DNA from: Diphasiastrum complanatum
Lineage: Eukaryota > Streptophyta > Lycopodiopsida > Lycopodiales > Lycopodiaceae
DNA: 64,000 nt
Assembly (NCBI GenBank): GCA_029204225.1
Contig: CM055102.1
Span: 43,340,744-43,404,743 of the forward strand
Direction: 5' to 3'
Position numbers and translations under genes: made by a program. This document shows, piece after piece, positions 1-12,980 of the stretch. Numbering within the stretch: the stretch's first letter is position 1; each line of letters starts with the position of its first letter. Below the pieces are notes generated by a model. That model had not been told where the DNA came from, ran no database searches, and worked only from the letters and a program-made list of their open reading frames with translations.

Positions 1-650
1 GGCTGGAGTTGGATCAAGGCATGTTTCAAGGAATAGAACTACGATTCTAAGGTTGGAATGGGAGTTTATAACCCCCCTGGGTTGTAGGTTCTGGAAAGGA
101 GTTAAGGAAGGTGGTGATGGGGGTTTGCACTAGTGATAAATGTTTTGTAAAAATTGTGCGATGCACTTGGACTGGACTCATAGAGGAGAAATTTGTGTCA
201 TTTGAGGGCATCATTAGAATCATTGTTTGGGCCTCTTGTGGATTGATTAGATCCATTTCAAGTCCTTTATGTCATCAATTCAACACAAAGAGTAGGACAG
301 AGAGTAAAGTAAAATCATGTAGTAGTCAAGTCAAAATCAATGATTTCTAGAGAGATTTTGTAGAAAGTTGATTAAAACTCATATTTCCATTCAACCTTTT
401 TGAGAGAGTTTGAGGGCAGAGACTAGAAGCTTCTAAATTGCTTAGAATAGCTAGAAGTCTATTTTTGAGTCATCCAACTTAAGTGAGATCAATATTAAAT
501 TTTTTGATCAAGTTGAGATACACTTTGCACTTTGGGCTCCTTAATGTGAAATTCATCTTGTTTCTTAAATATCAAATGGTCATTTCCAAATCAATGATTC
601 GCCATTTGACATCTTGAGTGTGAAGAATTTCCTTCAAAGATGTAACTTGG
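1..650. other. Intergenic sequence, no gene recognised
   Basis: Only short overlapping open frames occur here on both strands, and none shows a domain I recognise. The right part may be the decayed continuation of the minus-strand Copia gag next to it, out of frame. I see no LTR boundary or other structure. Confidence 0.4.
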
Positions 651-654
651 TAGT

Positions 655-1083
655 TACGCTCTCACATCATATAGTGAGCTCAAGATGTCCCAAACTTCTT
701 TCGAAGTCTTAGCTTCAACTATGTGGCCAATTTGAGTATCTGATATATTGAGGATAATAAGCGCGGAAGCTTTATCATCCTTCAATTTTCATTTTGAGTC
801 TTCTGTGTCATCTTCAGGTTTCACTTCGATACTTGTAACAACATCCCACAACTCGTTGGCGATTAGCAAGGTCTTCATCTTAAATTTCCACAAATGATAA
901 TTGGATCCATTCAGTTTGTCTACAATAAGACCAGCTTTACTTTGAGAATCCATCTGAAACTTAGTCTGTCGATTGTATCAATGACGCTAAGATGTAGTGA
1001 TGCTAACAATAGGAAATCAATTTTCTGATACTGAAAGGATGAAAGGAACTCAAGAATATGATATCAATTTGATATCGCAAAAG
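655..1083 (-). pseudogene. Decayed Copia gag N-terminus with 5' leader, minus strand
   Basis: Reading the minus strand from an ATG at 953-951 gives a typical Copia Gag opening: a short lead, then LNGSNYHLWKFKMKTLL, an acidic stretch, and a helical segment containing TSKEVWDILSSLYD. This is the UBN2-type Gag pattern (N-Y-x-x-W near the start, W-D-x-L later). One TGA interrupts the frame around 795, and readable similarity ends near 655. Upstream, at about 1030-1045, the minus strand reads TATCAGAAAATTG, which resembles a worn primer-binding site, so the old element's 5' LTR should lie to the right. The younger Copia element at 1084 cuts it there. The LTR remainder may continue after 7322, but I could not confirm this. 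Confidence 0.7.
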
Positions 1084-1817
1084 TGTGAAGAATTGAAAAA
1101 GATTATCTATGTTAGATATAGGGGTCTTATGTTTTTTACATCAAGCATCTAGGTGTAGGATGTTGATAGGAATAAATTTGGCATAGATGGCAAATTATGC
1201 ATTTCCACTTGTAATGCCACTATTGAGCCAAAATAGAGTAAGAGGCTAAACACTTGCTAATTAGAGTGTAGACAAGTGTAAAGTTTTTGTTTGAATTCCA
1301 AGAGGTCCAAGAGGATTTAGAGGTGGAACCTTGTAAAGTCCAATAGGAAATTGAGGTGTGCTTGAATATAGTCCAATAGAATTAAGACGTGCATAGATCA
1401 ATGATCCAATAGGATCAAGAGGTGACAAAATATGGTCCAATCATAGTTAAGCATAGCGGTAGCTCGTGGACCTACTAGTATCATTGTACTCCTCATTTTG
1501 AAGCTAATTGTTTTGGTGATTTCATGGATTTTGTGAGTTATTGAATTTCTAGCTTTCTCTCTCTACGCGAGAGCTCATGATGCATTTTCTCTCTCTACCC
1601 GAGGAGAGCAGCTTGTTTTTACTTAGATTATTTTTTGAATACTTCCCACACGTGTGAGTGAGAGTTGGAAGTGATTGAATGCATGTAGTAGTGTGTTTTT
1701 GCCATAGGATTCAAGATTGATCTTGAATCTCAATCTAGTCTTGATCTTGGTGCATCTACACACCTTAGGAGATCACAAGTACATGTAGTGGACAGTCCAC
1801 ACGTGTGAAATTCAACA
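1084..1817 (+). repeat. 5' LTR of the Copia element
   Basis: This 734-bp LTR has TG...CA ends and is directly repeated at 6581-7317. It contains two copies of the palindrome cacacgtgtg (near 1649 and 1797) and two ctctctctac/ccgag segments. It continues straight into the primer-binding site. A reversed relative lies at 16569-17299. Confidence 0.95.
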
Positions 1818-1830
1818 TGGTATCAGAGCC
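1818..1830 (+). other. Primer-binding site, initiator tRNA-Met type
   Basis: TGGTATCAGAGCC directly follows the last base of the 5' LTR. It is complementary to the 3' end of plant initiator tRNA-Met, the usual primer for minus-strand cDNA synthesis in plant Copia elements. Confidence 0.93.
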
Positions 1831-2573
1831 TACCTAAGGTTACCATGCATTTTGATCCATCTAAGTGAAAAAAATTTCATCAATCTTGAGCTAGAAGTTG
1901 TCAAGGCCCATTTTCCTAGCTATCTTGTTCAATCTTGGATCAAAAGAGATCAAAAGGACATTTATTGGGTCTGACCTAGTACTGTACGGAATCAGGTGCT
2001 CAGACACGTGTGAGGAACATCCAATTTCAGTTTGGAAGTTCTCTCTCATGTTTGATCCATTTATCTTGCTTGATAGCTTGTTTTGAAGCTATTTTTGTCT
2101 AGTTTCTGTTGCAATCAGTTCAATTCCATTTGGTTGAGCCAATCAAAAGTTATAAGCTTTTGAAGAGGGTTAGGTAGGGCACCTAGACCTGGGTGGACAC
2201 ATTTGGTTTGGTCAAGAGATTGCTTGGTTGAACCAAAATCACAGTTGTATGCTTGCCAATCTCATCTATATGTGATCTAGGCACTGTTTTGAGATCTTAG
2301 CCATTTTGTTCATGCAATATCATTGTATTTGAGTCAAATTTGGTTTGTTAGTGTATTTCACACGTGCTAAGAGTGTTAGATCCTAACTTGGCCTATACTC
2401 CATCATTTGATGTGAAATAGATCTTGTTTTAGAGAGATTTGTGTAGCTAGTGAGAATCAATTCACAAATTGTTGTAAGATCTTTCATAGGAGGAGATAGT
2501 ACTCAATTATTGGATCCTATTGAAAGTGTGTAACAACATTTATTGTTCATCATTTGAGTTTTCTTCACTTCAA

Positions 2574-5500
2574 ATGTCTTCAATGGGTTCATCCTTGTTG
2601 GAACCAAGCGAAAGATTGACTACTTCAAATTATTCAATTTGGAAAATGAGGATGGAGTCCATCTTGATCCTTCAAGACGTGATGGACATAGTTCTTGGCC
2701 TTGAAGAATAACCACAAGTTCTTCAAGAGGTTCAAAAATACAAAAAGAGAGCTAGGATGGCTCTCCACTACATTAAGATGAATGTCTCTAATGAGATATT
2801 GAGGGAGATAGGTACTTGTTCAATAGCCAAAGAAGCTTGGGATTGTCTCAAGACTATCTATGAGGCTAAGAATACCTCTAGGCTTCTCACTCTTAGGAAT
2901 CAAATCTTTCAAAGTAGCCAAAAGAGTGATGAGAGTGCATCTAGTTATGTTTTGAGAGTAAAAGATATTCATAGAGAGCTTGCTTGCATTGGTGATTCCA
3001 TCAATCAAAATGAGCTAGTTCAAGTCATTCTCAATGGCTTGAGAAGTGAATTTGCTAACCTTGTCCAATCCTATGCCATTAAGGAGGAGCTACCAAGTTT
3101 GGAGGCTCTCCAAAGTGTGCTAATTTCAGAAGAATCAAGACAAGAGTACAAGCTCTTGAGGATGGACAAGCTTTCTCTCACTCATAATGATGGCAAAGCT
3201 CTCTTTGCCAAGGATAAGCACAAAGGGAGGAGCAAGAACCAACATCAACAATCCTCAAGCAAGGACAAAGTCAAATCCAAAGACAAAGATGAGGAGGAAG
3301 ATGATTCCTCTAATGCTTCTTCATCCAAGCTCAAGAAGAAGAAGATCAAGTGCTTTTATTGTGGCAAGAAAGGTCATTATGCCACCAATTGCTTCAAAAA
3401 GAAGAATCAACTCAAGCAAGCCAATATTACCAATGAGAAGGAAGACACTATTGCAAGTGATGGAGAGGGATCTCTTATGGTCTCTAGTTTCTCATCTACT
3501 CCTTTCAAGAAGGACGGCCTATGGTATATTGATAGTGGAGCCTCTTCACATATGTGTAGCTCCAAAGACTCTTTCTCTTCTATTGCACCTTATGATGGAG
3601 TGAAGAAATCAATATACACTGCAAATGATTTTGAATGTCCTATTGAAGGCATAGGGAAGATTCCCTTGAAGTTTGCATCCTCTAAAGTTCTTTCTCTCTC
3701 TAGAGTTCTTTATGTACCTAAGCTTACCAAGAATCTTATTAGTGTTGGACAATTGCTTGATAATGGCCTTGATGTAAAATTCAATGTTGATACTTGCACT
3801 ATCAAGAAGAATGATGAGATACTTGCATTAGGATCTAGATTTGGTGGCATCTATAAACTAGATCCAAATGAGTATGTGAATGCTTGTAATGTTCCTCTTG
3901 TGAACAAGCTCTCTATGGAGGAATTATGGCATAGGAGGTTGGGACATCCCAACTACAAATCCATGCTCTCTATGACCAAAGAAACCAAAGCTATTGGCTT
4001 GCCAAAGTCATTCTCACAAGAAGATCAAGCCTTGTGAGGCTTGTGCTATTGCTAAATCTCACAAAAAGCCATTTACAAGATCTTCTATCAAAAGCAAGCA
4101 TCCTTTGGAGTTAATCCACTCGGATGTGCATTTCTCATCAACTACAAGCAAGGGAGGAGCCACTTGTTTTGTTACTTTCGTTGATGATTACACAAGATTC
4201 ACTTGGATATATCTTCTTGCTTCAAAATCTATGGTGTTTGATCATTTCCTTATTTTCAAAGCTTATGTAGAGAAGCAATTCTCATTCAAGATTAAAGCTC
4301 TTAGAAGTGATGGTGGTGGTGAATATATCTCCAATAAATTTCAAGATTTTTATGAGCTTGAAGGCATTAAAAGAGAGTTTTCTTGTGCCTACTCTCCATC
4401 TCAAAATGGAGTGGCCGAGAGAAAGAATAGATCTCTATGTGAATGTGCAAAATCTATGAGAATTGAGGCATCTTTGCCCAAAGATTTTTGGGGAGAAGCC
4501 ATTAATTGTGCAAATTATCTTTGCAATAGGCTCCCACATATAGCTCTTGGAGGAAAGTCACCATATAAAATCTTATTTTTGAAGAAGCCTAAGGTTGATC
4601 ACCTTAGAGTTTTTGGATGCTTATGCTTTGTCCATATTCCCTTGGAAACAAGGAAGAAGGAAGATCCTAGTGCATGCAAAGGGATCATGGTTGGATACTC
4701 ATCCACCAAGAAGGCCTATAGAGTCTTTATACTCTCTACTTCTCAAGTTATTGAAAGTAGAGATGTTGTCTTTCATGAAGATCAACACTCATCATTTGAA
4801 GAGGCCGAGATCAAGAAATCTATGGATGCATCATCAATTATTGATTTTGAAGACAATCATGATGTGATGGGGTCGAGATTTGAAGAAGACTCTCCTCGGA
4901 TTTTTTCACCAAGAAGATCCATGAGAGATAGATCCGAGCCTAAGAGGCTCTCATATGTTGACAAAGGCAAACAAGTGGATCTTGATTCCACTAATTATGT
5001 TTTTTATGTCTCTCATGAAGAGCCAAAGAATGTACAAGAGGCACTCAGTACCAAGGAGTGGTATGATGCCATGAAGCAAGAGTATGATGCATTGATCACC
5101 AACAATACTTGGGAGCTTGTGGATCCTCCATCCAACAAGCATGTGATTGGTTGCAAGTGTTCTATTTCGGATCAAGTTCAATCATGATGGCACCATCAAC
5201 AAGCATAAAGCAAGATTATGTGCCAAAGGATTTGCTCAAATCCATGGTCTTGATTATGAGGAGACCTTTGCACCCATTGCAAAGATGGTGACAATAAGAA
5301 TTCTTATTTCTCTTGCTTGTTTTTTCAAGTGGAAGGTGTTCCAATTAGATGTATCCAATGCTTTTCTAAATGGTTATCTTGAGGAGGAGATCTATATGGA
5401 ACAACCTCAAGGATTCATCAAGGATGAGTCCAAAGTGTGCTTGCTCTTCAAAAGTCTTTATGGACTCAAGCAAGCACCAAGATCATGGTATTCAAGACTT

Positions 5501-6562
5501 AACTCTTTTCTTATCTCACTAGGATTTACTCTTAGTGACTATGATCCTTCCATGTATCTAAAGTTTGTTGATAGCAATATTGTCATTCTTCTAATTTATG
5601 TTGATGACATTATTCTTTGTGGAAGTTGTATCAAGCTAGTTGATGAAACCAAGCTAGCACTTGGATGTGAGTTTAAAATGCAAGATCTAGGAGAGATACA
5701 TTACATCCTAGGCCTAGAAATTGATTTTTATGAAAATCATGTCTTTATATGCCAATCTAGATATGCTCACTCTATGTTGAAAAAACTCCATATGGAAAAT
5801 TCTAAGAGCATAGATACTCCAATGGAGCAAATTGTAAAAGATCCTAATAAAGGTGATGAAAGATCCTTTGAGGACATCACACTTTTTAGGAGTCTTGTAG
5901 GCTCCTTGATTTGGCTTACCATTACTAGGCCCGGTCTTAGTTTTCGTGTGCACAAATTGAGTCAATTTATGCAAGATCCTAAGATCCATCATTGGAAGAT
6001 GGCCAAGAGGATTCTAAGATATGTATCTTCATCTTGTGATTATGGTCTACTCTATAAAAGTGAAGATCTATCCATTATTGGCTACTCGGATTCGGACTTT
6101 GCAAGTGACAAAATGGATCGAAAGTCTATTAGTGCATACACTATCTTTCTTGGAGGCAATCTAATATCTTGGCTTTCCAAAAAGCAAGATACTATATCTC
6201 TCTCTTCATGTGAGGCCGAGTACAAAGCACTCACTACAACTACAAAAGAAGTGCTTTGGATCAAGAGGTTATTAATGGAACTAAAGTGCATCAAGGAGGA
6301 TGATCTACCAATGATCAAGTGTGATAACATCTCGGCCCAAGCTCTTGCCAATAATCCCATATTTCATGCAAGAAGCAAGCACATAGAAGTGGTACACCAT
6401 TTTGTGAGGGAAAAGCTTATTGGAGGAGAATTCTATTTGGAGCATGTCAACTCGTCCTCTTGTATTGCCGATCTACTCACCAAGCCTTTGAGCAAAAGTG
6501 CTTTCATCAAGCATAGATCTAATCTTGGAGTTATATCAAGATCAATGCCCAAATCTTCATAG
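2574..6562 (+). pseudogene. Copia gag-pol polyprotein, one stop and two frameshifts
   Basis: This encodes the structural and enzymatic proteins of the Copia element. The most plausible start is ATG 2574, followed by the Gag motif SNYSIWKMRME. A TAA at 2709-2711 interrupts Gag, and the frame then runs to 4037. Along it are a basic/acidic linker, a CCHC zinc knuckle (CFYCGKKGHYATNC, from 3351) and the aspartic protease motif DSGA (from 3531). GAG-pre-integrase follows with LWHRRLGHPN, and its CxxC lies just past a frameshift near 4020. The integrase core has its acidic residues in HSDV, VDDY and NGVAERKN. A second frameshift near 5155 precedes RT, with LDVSNAFLNG, SLYGLKQAPRSW and the catalytic YVDD (5597-5608). 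RNase H has GYSDSDFASD and SSCEAEYKAL. All domains survive, so the damage is recent and light. Confidence 0.93.
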
Positions 6563-6572
6563 ATAATCTTTT

Positions 6573-6580
6573 AGGAGGAG
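6573..6580 (+). other. Polypurine tract
   Basis: AGGAGGAG sits immediately before the 3' LTR. This is the expected position for the RNase-H-resistant primer of plus-strand DNA synthesis. Confidence 0.85.
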
Positions 6581-7317
6581 TGTGAAGAATTGAAAAAGAT
6601 TATCTATGTTAGATATAGGGGTCTTATGTTTTTTACATCAAGCATCTAGGTGTAGGATGTTGATAGGAATAAATTTGGCATAGATGGCAAATTATGCATT
6701 TCCACTTGTAATGCCACTATTGAGCCAAAATAGAGTAAGAGGCTAAACACTTGCTAATTAGAGTGTAGACAAGTGTAAAGTTTTTGTTTGATGAATTCCA
6801 AGAGGTCCAATAGGATTTAGAGGTGGAACCTTGTGAGGTCCAATAGGAAATTGAGGTGTGCTTGAATATAGTCCAATAGAATTAAGAGGTGCATAGATCA
6901 ATGATCCAATAGGATCAAGAGGTGACAAAATATGGTCCAATCATAGTTAAGCATAGTGGTAGCTCGTGGACCTACTAGTATCATTGTACTCCTCATTTTG
7001 AAGCTAATTGATTTGGTGATTTCATGGATTTTGTGAGTTATTGAATTTCTAGCTTTCTCTCTCTACCCGAGAGCTCATGATGCATTTTCTCTCTCTACCC
7101 GAGGAGAGCAGCTTGTTTTTACTTAGATTATTTTTTGAATACTTCCCACACGTGTGAGTGAGAGTTGGAAGTGATTGAATGCATGTAGTAGTGTGTTTTT
7201 GCCATAGGATTCAAGATTGATCTTGAATCTCAATCTAGTCTTGATCTTGGTGCATCTACACACCTTGGGAGTTCACAAGTACATGTAGTGGACAGTCCAC
7301 ACGTGTGAAATTCAACA
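6581..7317 (+). repeat. 3' LTR of the Copia element
   Basis: This 737-bp LTR matches the 5' LTR except for nine substitutions and a 3-bp insertion near 6790. It ends TTCAACA and is followed by the duplicated target aaaag. Confidence 0.95.
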
Positions 7318-7322
7318 AAAAG

Positions 7323-10300
7323 ATATAAAGTATTAGAGCTTTTCGCTCTAATATCAAAATAGTATGGCCGTGACAATTCAGATCTAAGCTTTTCTTGGAG
7401 AAAAAAGAAGAAGAAGAAAAGTTAACAAGAATTTCAAGAGTATTTTGCATCGTTTAATGACCAAAGCTAATGTCACGAGATCGTCACCAAATTAGATCAG
7501 GGATACTCTTGGGCATTTGGCGAGTGAGATCAATATACATATTGCAGCATAGTTAGAAAAATAAGTGCAAGAACTTTGGCACCCAAGTATGTGTGTAAAT
7601 CTACAATATAGTTTCTTTAGAAGGTAGAGTTGCATTTAGTCAATTCAAGCATTTGTGCTACTCCAAATAAAATTAAGATTATGTATAGTAGACATTAGTG
7701 TTAAAGAAACTTAGCTAATTCAAAAAGAAAATTCAATTTCAAAATAAGCCTTGTAGATGCTCTTTAATATCTATATGTGATTACTCACATAAATCAAATC
7801 AAAACATTCTAATTTCTTTTTGAATTTGAAAAGTAGATAGAAGTCAATTACTCAATTGATTAGAAATCATCCTTTAAATATAGCAATATGTAACAAGCAA
7901 CTTCAATTTCTCCTTTTCAGTAGATACAAGCTACTATAAAGCTTGCAAAGAAGACATTCTACACTATAGAACATTTGTATGCAAATGAAGTTGTTTGGGA
8001 TATAAAGGATATGTTACACTAGGAATAATTTGTATCCTTGCAACATCACAAGTCTTCTACTAGTGATAAGGGCTCATATAGACAACATAAAATTATTCTC
8101 TACATAGGCAAGACGTACAATGTGTCATAAAACCATGGGTGTGAGCGGCAGCGAAAGCTCGATGCTTTGAGTGTGGCATGTAGGAACGGAAACACAACAG
8201 TTAGCATCAGAAGTATTAAGAATTCATACAGATTGCACATATGAACAACGCAATAGTGAGACAAAAATTGCACTCTGATTGATATCAACAGTGAGTACAA
8301 TGGCTTGAAGTAATAACTTCAGCTTGTTGAGCATGATAACGCTGGCTACAGAAAAATCCTGATTGAAAAAGTTATTTAATTTACTAAAAATAATCTTTTT
8401 TTATAGCTTGATTCAGCTAATATATATATATATATTTACAAGTGTCAAGAGACAAATATCTTTGCCTTAAAATGGTTTTCTAAGCCATTCTGGCTATTGT
8501 GTCTCCTTTTTCACGAAGGTGCGGAAAAGGGCGAAGGTGCCTAAAAATGGTTTAAGGCAAAAAATCTCAAAGGAAAAATGTGAAGGTCCGAAAACATGTA
8601 GTCGGCCTTCGGTTTTCAAGATGCTCATTACTTGAACGATTTGTTTAAGGCTGAGCATAAGAAATCTAATACATTGGAGCCACCAATTTAAAAAATTAAA
8701 AACAAGAAAATGTGATTTCAATCTGACAATACAATAGTACACACAAGGCTTGAGGAATAACAAGTTGATGCCTCAACTTTGACCCAACATTTTTGGATTT
8801 GGAAACATGTAGAAAAACTCAAAATGGAAAATACTCAACAAGATCTTCCCACCAACAACAAAATCAAGGAGATGTTGGATAGCTCCAATATATGTCTCTA
8901 TTGTAAAAGAGACAAGAAATCTATCTTTTTTAAGCTACTACTTGTCAATTTCAAGGGTGGCGTTTCTTTTAAAAGTTATAGTGTCACTATAATGTGAAGA
9001 ATATATACATTAAAAACACCAAGAATTTTCTAGAATTACCATCTTTATTTCAATTCAAAAATGAAGTGAAATTTTTTTATGAAACTCCCATTCTTTGCTT
9101 CTTATGAAAAATTACACTAATGATCTAAAAACAATATCAAGTTGTAAATGTCGAATACTTTCACATACTGATTCTAGTGCTTTTGCAACAAAGAACTTTT
9201 CACTCTAATGAAAGGCTTTCGACTTAGAAAATAGATATATTTTGAACTTGTGATTCTAAAAATACACTCACTATATCCAAAAAGTAGGTTTCATATGTAG
9301 CTTCATATTTATCTAAACTAAAAAATGATAATAAAATTGCCTCAACTACATACAATGTCATGATAAAGGTATAACTTTTGTAGTTGAACTTAAATTGTGA
9401 ATATACTACCACAAAAGCTTGAGACATGTTTTCTCCTTAAGATTTGGCTTCACTTTATTTACTAATGTTGCATACATGATATAGACATGATTTTATAATT
9501 GAACTTTCATTATTTTAACAAGCATGAAACTTATTTCTTCCTTAAGACTTAGATTTTACTTTATTTACTAGTAAATCTGAAAGAAAGTAGTGATTGCATG
9601 TGCAACATGATATTTGGGTACCATTGAAAACTTTTGACTTGCTCTATCCCCTAAAGTATCAAGTTAAGTAAACCTCTATATTTTAGTATATTGATGAGGA
9701 ATTCACGATTAATAGTTGGTCCCTCTTTGATATGTAGCTCATAAGGTATTGATAAAATTAGTATATTACAATGTAAGTTCAAGTTTTTGATCTATCATTA
9801 CACCATCTAGTGACTAGTGGTATCTTTGGCTTAAAAAAGTATTGATTTATAGTATCAACATTGGCTATAAAAGAAACATGATACTATTGGTTTTTCTTGC
9901 ACATTTAAAATCAGTTGCATGACTGGCATAGAAAAAAAAGACAATATCATTGAGATTGCTAGGCTTTAGCATGATAGACTCGATAAGAGTTTCATCTCAT
10001 TTTACTAGACTTTTTTGTTTTTAAATTATTATGTATACATGTACACGTAATGTAAATAGTTATACATAGTTCTTAGACTAGTATTCCAACTAAAAAAAGA
10101 GCCAATTTTCATTTTTTTAATCGACATGTATTAAAAACATAATAGACTCCTATGGTCCACATTGAAAATTCAGTAAGCTTAAAATGTCATAAGTAGTTTA
10201 AGATAAACAAAAAATGTTGAATGCATCCAAAGGAAATGTGGATATGAGATTCAATGCTATCATAGAATAGTACTATGTTTGATTTAATAGCTCAAAAGTA

Positions 10301-11160
10301 CATGTAAAGGGTACATGCATATAGCTTGTTGGTCCACATACTCTTGTCAACTATCTACAATGCCACTTTAAAATGTCTTCATCACAAGTCACTCTTTTTA
10401 AATCAAATTTGGGAAAACATCAAAGCAATAACAAATATGTGGATATTATTAGCATCTCCTTTCCTATCCTTGACAATAGAGGTCTATAAAACACAAAAAT
10501 GACCTATATTATAATGATAAGATTGGGAAAAAAAATGGAGTGATAACAAAATATCGTAGTAAGAGTCAATGTATCTGTGTGGAGATGAAGATAAATTTTG
10601 CTACACTCTTATAGTATATCAATCTATTGAAGATCTTCATGCAAAAGTAGAAGCAAAGAAACCTATGTATCTTTATCGTCGAAAAAGAAAATATTTTCAA
10701 TTTCATAGGCCATCATGTCCCACCAACAATGATTGATGTTGTCCATCTTGTGACTTGCAGTAATTTCATCTCTTTTCATGATTTTGAACGTGAAAAGATT
10801 CCATTTTGATACTTTAATAACATAACCATGAGTGCATACATTAATACTTTAATATCATAACCATGAGTGCATACATTAATACTTCAATATCATAACCTTC
10901 CATGAGTGCATACACTAATACTACATTTTTCCCAATTAGTTCGACCAAATTTTAGTATTTGGTTGCAACGTAAAGCTTTGTCATCAAATAGCAATTTTGG
11001 AAAAGCATTTTTAATATCTTTGGACCTCGTAAATCCAAAATTGGTAGTGAAATCATCATCAAAATGGTCCCTATTATTAAGGTAATGAAATAGTTTCTAT
11101 TCTTAAATACTGTAATTCATTTTTTGTAGATAGGGTTGAAGAGTTAGAATCTTTTTTTTT
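7323..11160. other. AT-rich intergenic sequence
   Basis: I see no coding region with a recognisable domain on either strand. The open frames present are short and lack family motifs. The first few hundred bases may be the LTR of the older minus-strand Copia element that the younger one interrupted, but no boundary was found. A short tandem repeat lies at 10811-10919. Confidence 0.45.
10811..10919. repeat. Tandem repeat, three 35-39 bp units
   Basis: The unit runs from actttaata through cataaccatgagtgcataca to ttaat. It occurs three times head to tail, and the third copy has a 4-bp insertion (cttc) and one substitution. Confidence 0.85.
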
Positions 11161-11161
11161 A

Positions 11162-11428
11162 GTGGACATTTCATTTTGTGACCTCAATACCTATATATAT
11201 TGGAAAGCACTCTTAGTTATTTGGGTGCATTGTTGGCACGCGAGAACAAAACATATTGAAGTGAAATATCACTTTGTGCGTGAAAAGCTACAATCTGAAG
11301 ATATGAGTATTACACATTGTTCTACGATGTTGCAAGTTGCTGATATATTTATGAAAGTTTTAAGTAAAGAGAACTTTGAAACTTTTAGAGCTAAACTTGG
11401 CTTAGATTTGGTTATGTATGAACAATAA
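11162..11428 (+). pseudogene. Copia RNase H C-terminal remnant
   Basis: The C-terminal two-thirds of this frame match the end of a Copia RNase H: HARTKHIEVKYHFVREKL, then a segment ending in a leucine/phenylalanine-rich LSKENFETFRAKLGL. In Copia elements this block follows the last acidic residue of RNase H and ends pol. The upstream 25 residues do not fit, so the fragment is truncated. A purine stretch aggggag follows about 25 bases after the stop and may be the old polypurine tract. It differs from the 1084-7317 element and therefore belongs to another copy. Confidence 0.8.
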
Positions 11429-11429
11429 G

Positions 11430-12300
11430 CTGCCTATGTGTTTTCACATTTTAGGGGAGTTTCCAACTCTTGCTATAGAAGGAAGAGGTTGGGCCATTAG
11501 ATAATCAAGTGTCACTTTTTCCCTTGTAGAGGATATTAGTAGTCAAAGATGGAGCTACCAAGCCTTTTGCAAAACATCTTGGACCTTTTTTACAAAAATA
11601 TTTGGCAACAAGTGGACCACCTTTCTTCGCAATACACAAATTGAGAAGACTAGGAGAAATAAGGCAAGTTGAAATCCATGATGCCAGTTTGGTTGATGAT
11701 TCCCTAAGTCCTAAGTCAATAATGCATTTTTGGATAGTGTACCATGCATTAACTCAAAAACATAATCTCTACAAATGCTTGTGTTGAAGTTTTGAAAAAT
11801 CTTGACAACTTTTTGCTATAGTTTTGCACTTTTTTCATGCTCTATATGATACATGTAGTAACTTGCAATTCTGTGGCGATCATGAGACAATTTTTGACTA
11901 CTTTCAGAGCTAAACTCCAATCGATTTAGCATTTGAAGATATGATTCTTGCTTGTTTGCACTACATTTTTTTATGGTAGACAGTGTCAAAAATTCAACTA
12001 GTTTCGTTAAGTTATTTTGGCAATTTTGAGGCCAACATGGAATTTCAACTTAGAGATTTTTTTTATGTCACTAAAAACTAGGTTTTCGATGAAGTACCTA
12101 GAAGTTGCTATTTTAGAGCTAGTTTAGGAAAAGTGGCCAAATGCAACTATGGATGTTATAAATAGTTGTACCAGCATGGAGAAGCTATCTTGTAGTTCTC
12201 TTTCTATGTGGATAACTTTTTTCTTTTAATTCTATGTTCATCTCTTGCATATTTCTCATGATATCTTGAGTTCTAGAGTATAGAATGTGATTTTTCTTGT
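11430..12300. other. Intergenic sequence, no gene recognised
   Basis: I see no family motif. A 61-codon open frame at 11602-11787 has no recognisable features. The sequence probably includes the decayed 3' end of the Copia fragment to its left. Confidence 0.35.
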
Positions 12301-12304
12301 TGTA

Positions 12305-12980
12305 CTTGAATCCGAAAACTTCCATGGTTTTTGTGTGTAAATTTTTCACCCTCCAAATGTCTCTTTATAATCTTGCCATAATTTGTTTGTGAAAATATCC
12401 ATGAAAGTATTTTATGGTCTTCTTTCAAGACTTGTGGAGAAGCAAGTAATGCATGACATGTTCATAAAAAATGGCAATGTATGAAATGTTAATAACGATA
12501 CTTAAAAAGAAAATTGATAAGTAAACTGGAATGCCGCCAACCACCATATGTGATTTTCTGATTGAACACTAAACGTTCGATCATCTGTATCTAAAATTTT
12601 GTTCATCAAAGTGAGATCATTCATTTCAATTTTATTACAATAATGATCTTTCCATTTACTTGACGTTTGTCTAGTTTATAGAATCGAATAATATATTTTA
12701 GAACATTTACTACTATTGCAATTGTTGTAATTGAGCTCACCATATTCTGATTTGTATAATTCAGTTATATGAAGTGGTTGGCCAACTACTTTGAACATTC
12801 CATCATTATACTAATTTCTTGTTAATGTTACCCGATATGGACGAGGAAGATAAGTTTTTTTCACCATCACTTGAGAAAAGGCTTCTTTAACTATTCTAAA
12901 AAAAGTAGAATAAGTATCTCTGCTAATTTCAGAAACATCACATACACCTAGTATCACATTTGCATCCAAGTTTGAATCTT
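12305..12980 (-). pseudogene. Dispersed repeat, copy A of an unidentified minus-strand gene
   Basis: This segment matches 38140-38860 over about 650 bp in the same orientation, with many substitutions and small indels. Both copies contain, for example, attgaacactaaacgttcg and atatgaagtggttggccaac. In the other copy the adjoining sequence has an intact 237-codon minus-strand frame, and here that part is missing. The shared part looks like a 5' coding section broken by stops. Two diverged copies 26 kb apart with different flanks point to a mobile element, probably a DNA transposon, rather than a host gene. Confidence 0.7.

Larger units (their letters stand above)
1084..7317 (+). mobile_element. 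Full-length Ty1/Copia LTR retrotransposon
   Basis: The element is bounded by LTRs that start TGTGAAG and end TTCAACA, and it is flanked by a 5-bp target-site duplication aaaag (1079-1083 and 7318-7322). It has a primer-binding site directly after the 5' LTR and a purine-rich tract directly before the 3' LTR. The interior carries gag, protease, integrase, reverse transcriptase and RNase H in Copia order (integrase before RT). By my count the LTRs differ by nine substitutions and one 3-bp indel over about 734 bp (1.2%). At an assumed plant rate of 1.3e-8 per site per year this means an insertion roughly half a million years ago. The coding region has one stop and two frameshifts, so this copy looks non-autonomous. 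Confidence 0.96.
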